From: Hymenoscyphus infarciens
Lineage: Eukaryota; Ascomycota; Leotiomycetes; Helotiales; Helotiaceae
Direction: 5' to 3'
Length of the DNA: 53,158 bases
Assembly (NCBI GenBank): GCA_001414345.1
Contig: LLCB01000366.1
Span: 1-53,158, forward strand
Shown here: piece after piece, positions 48,126-53,158 of the stretch
Layout: the number at the start of each line of letters is the position of its first letter
Position numbering within the stretch: position 1 is the first letter of the stretch
The notes under the pieces: generated by a model
What the model saw: the letters and a program-made list of their open reading frames with translations, nothing else
Databases searched by the model: none
What the model was told of the DNA's origin: nothing
Translations under genes and position numbers: made by a program

Positions 48126-50438
48126 TAAAGATACGCTTAAACTTAATAATAACGAGAGTTAAATAAGAGAATAATTATTTCTCGGAATAGCTCTTATATT
48201 AGTAGAAAGCGAATAAAATCTAATACTCTTTACTAGCGGTCTCTAGTATAGAAGTATATATTAAGCGTTTATTCTCTAATAGAAGAGCTTTTTTAGAAAA
48301 AGAAGAATATTCTTTAAATAGTTAAAATATAAGAATATTAACGATTTTAAGAGTATCTCTTTAATTCGCTATATAACTTATATATAGACGTGATTAGAAG
48401 TCTAGTTTAAAACTACTTCTATTTAGATTAGAATTATATTAAACTCTAGATAGCTTAAAACTATAAAACTACTAAACTAGTTTAGAAGTGCTAAGATATT
48501 AAAATCTGAATTAAAGCTATTTATACTTCTTCTTATTACTCTTTCTATCTCTCTCTCTAATCTCTATTACTCTCTTATATTCTCTATAACTTCTATTTTA
48601 TAGAATTCTTTCTAATATAGAAACTTATTATAATAAATAGGTATAGCGTACTACTTATACTAGTTTCTTATTTAATATCTATATAGTAGACGTACGCTTT
48701 TTAGAGATAACTTAGCTAATTATTTATCTCTTTATATCTTATACTAAAAGTATAAGCGTATATAAAAGAGTATAAAAGTAGTAGTAGAAGTAGTAGAAGT
48801 AGATAGAGGAAACTTAGCTTATATATCTATATTATAAGCTAAGTTACGCTAAAATAATAATTTTTTACTAAGGCTTTTTAAATATAAGATTATAAGTAAA
48901 ATATTATTAAATTTCTATCTTATTATATACTTTAGTAGAGTTTAAAGAATAAGATAATAATTTGATTATTTAGTCGTATTAGAGCTAGAAATATAAGATT
49001 AGAACCGCGTTCTACTAAATTACGTAAGTTATATAGCGAACTAAAGATTTTGATTAATATTTTAAGAGAGAGGTAAAAACTAGAATATTAGTAATTTTAG
49101 AGATAAGTAGAAGTAGTCTTGTTTTTAACTCTATTTTAATTTACTATATACTAAGAAATAATAGCTCTCTTTAAGAATAGAGAAGATTACGCTAAAACAG
49201 TTACTACTTACTTAAAATATTTATAAAATTAAAATCTTTTTTATATATTTTAGTTTTAATTTAACTAGTTTACGAAAATCAATTAAGCTATAAATTCAAT
49301 TTAAATACTCTATGTTTTGTAAATGTTTAGAGTTTTAAGTTTAATTAAGAGCTCTAGAGCTAGCGTTGATAAGTGATTCTAGAGATAGAACTTAGGAGTT
49401 TAGTATAATAGTAGAGCCTTCGTAGAGAGTTTAGTTCTTAAGAGAGATGCCGAGTATGTCGACTACGTATTAGGAACTATATTTATTAGAAGGTTCGTGT
49501 TTCTTAAGAGGCTACTAAACCTACTAAACGAGGGGATTCTAGTCGAGGTAATTTGAGAAGTTAAGAATAATTTCCTATACTAATTCTAGAGCTCTATAGC
49601 TTTTAAGACATAACGTTATATTATATACTCCTGCTAGTATATAGGGAATAGTTTTAAACTTACTATTAACTATAAGTATTAGAATTATATAATTAAGAAA
49701 GCTAGCGGCTATTATATATCTTATAGTATATATTTTAATAAACTAAATAAAGCTTTGAGATATCCTATTATAAGACGACTTAGTCTAACTATTAGATATA
49801 ATATAATAGACTAAGATCTTGAATATTATTCTTCTATATTACTTTAGAGGTATAGAGTATCTACGTCACCGATATTTAGACTAAAGAAGAATTTCCTTTT
49901 TAGTAATACTACTAAGCTTAAGAAACCAAAAAGGAGCTCTAAGAGTAATAGATAGTATAACTACTTAATATGAATATAGAAGTAGATAAGCAACGCGAGA
50001 AAGAGAGTTAGAAACGCGAAATAATTAGGTCTCGTAAAGCTATTAAGTAATAGGCGTTCTATGTTTCTAGTATTTTAGGTTTCCTCGCCTAATCTATTAT
50101 CCTATTCTACCTCGACGCTTCTTCTCTCTCCTGCCTCTATTTTAAGGCTATTCTGTCTTCTTCTATTCTTAAATTCTAGCTTTCCTAGCTACTTCTATTC
50201 TATAGTACTTACTTATCTTTCCTTACTAAATAGAGAAGCTAGGATAGAAAGAGTTAGGTTAGTTAATTTCGCTTAAAGCCTAGAAGGCGGCTCTAATTTC
50301 GCTTAATATCTAGAAAGCAGATAGAGAAGAGAGTCTAGAACTCTAGGTTCTAATTAGAGGGTTATCTTTCTAATCCTACTCTAGCCTAGCCTTCTTTTTT
50401 TATCTGCCTAGCTACTCCTATTCTATTTTTAGAACTTT

Positions 50439-50549
50439 TGTCATAGAAAAGGGAGTCTTATATAACCCCTTTTCCTTATATATATAGTAGAGTTTTCACC
50501 TCTTAAATTCAAGCTCTTTAAAGCGTTTTTAACCTAAAAATACGCTATA
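50439..50549. repeat. Left LTR of nested element
   Basis: 111 bp, pairs with 51319-51428. Contains TTATATATATAGTAGAGTTTTC, the TATA-like central part, conserved in both LTRs apart from transitions. Confidence 0.8.
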
Positions 50550-51318
50550 GTTATAAGCCTAGTTTATACTTATAGTATACTCTTATAATATCTTATCTTC
50601 TACTTATGTATTTAATATATTATAACGTATTTAGAACGCTCTCTACTGTCGGTTAGCGTAACTAACCTCTTAATACTTATATTCGACGAGTATTTAGAGG
50701 CTCTACTATAAGTAGAGCTCTTCTAACTTCGAATATAAGACTTTCTTAATAAGCGTAAATAAGAACTCTTCTAATAAGCGTAGATAAGACTCTCTTATAA
50801 GACTCTCTTAACTTTGAATATAGTAAAAGCTCTACTTAAGTAGGTATACCTTAATCGGTAGCTTACTCTTAAAGAGCTTATATAAAGCCCTTCGTAGAAG
50901 GCATAAGCCTAGCTATATACGAAGCTAGCTACTACTACTCTTAGAGGTGTTTTTATAAACCGGAAGTAGCGCGCTACTCTAAGAGGTACTCGATTAAGAC
51001 GATCTAGAAGCCTAGTACTCTATAAAGCTAGTATATAACACTAACTACGAGCTACTATATCTACGAACGCTACCTACTATCTTTACTAAAGCTAGAGCTA
51101 ATAATATACTAGAGTATAAGAGAGGAAGTCGGATAGAATCTAGGAGTAGAACTTTACTCTTAAATACTACGGAATCGCTATTTAAGAGTTTAAAGTAATA
51201 TATATAGCTCTATAGGTTTCTCTATAGTAGGAATAGAGAGCGATATAGTTAAGAGGTTCTTTTATAATATAGTTTAAGTTTATAAACCTAGGAAGCTATC
51301 TTCTAGACCTAAGAGATA

Positions 51319-51428
51319 TATTATAAAAAAGAGAGTCTTACGTAACCCCCTTTCTCTATATATATAGCAGAGTTTTCACCTTCTAAATTTAAGCTCTTTA
51401 GAGCGTTTTCAACTTAAAATACGTTATA
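51319..51428. repeat. Right LTR of nested element
   Basis: 110 bp. Compared with the left LTR, TGTCATAG became TATTATAA and GGGAGTC became GAGAGTC, typical RIP transitions. Confidence 0.8.
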
Positions 51429-51596
51429 ACTTTCCTAGCTACTCCTATTCTAGTTAGAGTACCTAGTCTACTAAACCTAGCCTAGCCTTAATCCTAATCT
51501 AACCTAGCCTCTTCTATTCTTATCTAGGTAAGTAGCCTATTCTATTCTAAGTACTAGGCTAACTAAGGCGGGGAAAGCTAAAACACTATATGTTTT

Positions 51597-52246
51597 AGTA
51601 GTAGGATCTACTCTATAGAAAGGTTGAAAAACAATATAGCTTATATTAAGTTTAGTAAAGTAATTTTAAGAACCGTAGTAAACCTATAATATATCTCTTT
51701 TCTAAGTACTTAAGAATTATAGATAACTTTCTATTAAATAATTATCCTAGTAGCAATTAGGCTATAATATAGTATCTTAATATAGCTGATATTATTTAGA
51801 GGAAAGTAAGATAACACTCTTAATAAAATTCGAGTCAATCGACTATTTAACTAAAGAGGTTCTTATAACTTATAGCTAGATAATAAAACGTAATAGCTCT
51901 ATAGAGTACTAATACTTAGTTATAAGAAAACACTAGATTACTATAAAGCTACGTATATATAATAGCAACCCCTAGCTCTAGGTATCTAGAGGACTTTATA
52001 GACGATAAGCTACTAGATAACGTTATAGTTTCAAGTTTCTTATCTCGAGAATTTAAATTTAGTTATAACTATAGAGAAAAGATACTACGAAATCCTAGTA
52101 GTAATAGAAGCAACGAAGGGAAATAGAGCCTATTAATTATCAACTCACTTACTTATATAAGACTATAGTAGGAAAAATAGATAGAGACTTTAATATTAAG
52201 TTATAGAGAGAGAGGTAATAATAAGCCTTAAGCTCTAATAAAAATG
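51597..52246. other. AT-rich RIP-degraded DNA
   Basis: No coding potential. Few CA/TG dinucleotides. Separates the MITE from the terminal satellite. Confidence 0.6.
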
Positions 52247-53158
52247 TAATATTAAATAATCTTTCTAATTAACTAATTCTTTTTTTATATACTTTTAGTG
52301 TATTATAGACTAAAAACCACCTACTTTTAGTCTATTATATACTAGAAACCATCTATCTTTTGTATATAAGAGACTAAAAGTCCTCTTTTATATAACCTTT
52401 CTAATTAACTAATTATTTATTTATATACTTTTAGTCTATTATAGACTAAAAACCACCTACCTTTAGTCTATAATAGACTAAAAGTCCTCTTTTATATAAT
52501 CTTTCTAATTAACTAATTATTTATTTATATGCTTTTAGTCTATTATAGACTAAAAACCACCTACTTTTAGTCTATAATAGACTAAAAGTCCTCTTTTATA
52601 TAACCTTTCTAATTAACTAATTATTTTTTTATATGCTTTTAGTCTATTATAGACTAAAAACCACCTACTTTTAGTCTATTATATACTAGAAACCATCTAT
52701 CTTTAGTATATAAGAGACTAAAAGTCCTCTTTTATATAACCTTTCTAATTAACTAATTATTTATTTATATACTTTTAATCTATTATAGACTAAAAACCAC
52801 CTACTTTTAGTCTATTATAGACTAAAAACCACCTACTTTTAGTCTATTATAGACTAAAAACCACTTACTTTTAGTCTATTATAGACTAAAAACCACTTAC
52901 TTTTAGTCTATTATAGACTAGAAACCACCTACTTTTAGTCTATTATAGACTAAAAACCACTTACTTTTAGTCTATTATAGACTAAAAACCACCTACTTTT
53001 AGTCTATTATATACTAGAAACCATCTACCTTTAGTCTATAATAGACTAAAAGTCCTCTTTTATATAATCTTTCTAATTAACTAATTATTTATTTATATGC
53101 TTTTAGTCTATTATAGACTAAAAACCACCTACTTTTAGTCTATAATAGACTAAAAGTC
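52247..53158. repeat. Second palindromic satellite with nested 32-bp repeats
   Basis: Core palindrome: arm CTTTTAGTCTA, 3-nt loop TTA (or TAA in flipped copies), arm TAGACTAAAAG. It alternates with AACCACCTA-type spacers in a 32-bp unit (TTTTAGTCTATTATAGACTA plus AAAACCACCTAC), most regular at about 52,770-53,010. Larger blocks carry TCCTCTTTTATATAA and CTTTCTAATTAACTAATT linkers, which recur at about 52,260, 52,395, 52,490, 52,590, 52,735 and 53,060. The array runs off the right window edge. Unlike the left satellite it still contains CA (ACCACC). Confidence 0.9.

Larger units (their letters stand above)
42680..50059. other. 7.4-kb AT-rich RIP-degraded repeat domain
   Basis: Extremely A/T-rich with CA and TG nearly absent while CG words (TACG, ACGA) persist, the signature of RIP acting on repeats. 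No intact gene. It contains microsatellites, a stop-riddled protein-like frame (44,760-45,360) and a repeat shared with 40.3 kb; all are listed separately. Confidence 0.8.
50439..51428. mobile_element. TRIM-like LTR element nested in the MITE (990 bp)
   Basis: Left LTR 50439-50549 (111 bp, TGTCATAGAAAAGGGAGTC...) and right LTR 51319-51428 (110 bp, TATTATAAAAAAGAGAGTC...) align along their whole length, with differences almost all C/T or G/A. The 5-bp target duplication ACTTT is present at 50434-50438 and 51429-51433. The internal ~770 bp has no long open frame, so this is a miniature terminal-repeat retrotransposon or an internally deleted LTR element. The original TG...CA ends are partly mutated to TA. 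Confidence 0.85.
50068..51588. mobile_element. hAT-like MITE, copy 2 (inverted, interrupted)
   Basis: Ends TAGTATTTTAGGTTTCCTCG (left) and, on the other strand, TAGTGTTTTAGCTTTCCCCG (right). Flanked by 8-bp target duplication TATGTTTC (50060-50067) / TATGTTTT (51589-51596), one transition apart. Reverse complement of the copy at 40642-41179. Total length is 1521 bp, but removing the nested 990-bp LTR element and its 5-bp duplication leaves 526 bp, close to the intact 538 bp. Confidence 0.85.

Noticed and set aside
40100..50000. Centromere (CACGTG CDEI-like words followed by long AT-rich DNA)
   Set aside because: CDEI is a budding-yeast element. Filamentous fungal centromeres are epigenetic, and AT-rich RIP domains are common elsewhere. 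No chromatin evidence.

Overview
This is filamentous ascomycete (Pezizomycotina) nuclear DNA. The genes carry short spliceosomal introns (mostly 46-135 bp, GT...CTAAC...AG), and they encode fungal families: Zn2Cys6 and DUF3425 regulators, a VTC4 polyphosphate polymerase, RTG2, an AA9 LPMO, a GH11 xylanase and a CE15 glucuronoyl esterase. The sharp alternation of ordinary gene DNA with very AT-rich DNA nearly lacking CpA/TpG is the footprint of repeat-induced point mutation (RIP). A Leotiomycete (Helotiales-like) plant-associated fungus is my best guess; that placement is inference.

Layout. 1-3.6 kb is a 51-bp satellite built around a palindrome, with a 255-bp higher-order repeat inside it and a block of opposite orientation at its right end. 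3.6-4.76 kb is decayed AT-rich DNA. The gene-bearing core runs from 5 to 39.8 kb: SGNH hydrolase (-), VTC4 (-), DUF1479 oxygenase-like protein (-), Zn-cluster regulator (+) convergent with an MFS sugar transporter (-), GH11 xylanase (-), two divergent small Cys-rich proteins (-/+), RTG2 (-), CE15 esterase (-), AA9 LPMO (-), a basic hypothetical protein (-), two more small Cys proteins (+,+), a Zn2Cys6 regulator (+), and a bZIP-like DUF3425 protein (+). From 39.8 kb the DNA becomes RIP-degraded, with one island (41.2-42.7 kb) holding a fifth small Cys protein and a coding remnant. The right AT-rich domain holds a second copy of a 538-bp hAT-like MITE (8-bp target duplications in both copies). 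That copy is split by a 990-bp LTR/TRIM element (111/110-bp LTRs, 5-bp target duplication). The window ends in a second palindrome-based satellite.

How the genes fit together. The xylanase, glucuronoyl esterase and LPMO attack xylan, the lignin-glucuronoxylan ester and cellulose/hemicellulose. With a sugar transporter and a regulator nearby they form a loose plant-cell-wall-degradation neighbourhood within 17 kb, and the xylanase promoter carries two GGCTAA (XlnR-type) sites. VTC4 (polyphosphate) and RTG2 (retrograde signalling) are housekeeping genes.

The most interesting unexplained feature is a family of five small proteins (23.2, 24.2, 33.7, 34.3 and 41.3 kb). All begin Met-Cys and share the pattern M-C-x8-C-x-[HC]-x(7,10)-C-x(10,16)-C-x(13,15)-C-x(2,4)-C, a likely zinc-binding module for which I know no function. 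Exon boundaries below were worked out by hand from splice signals and phase and have not been checked against transcripts.
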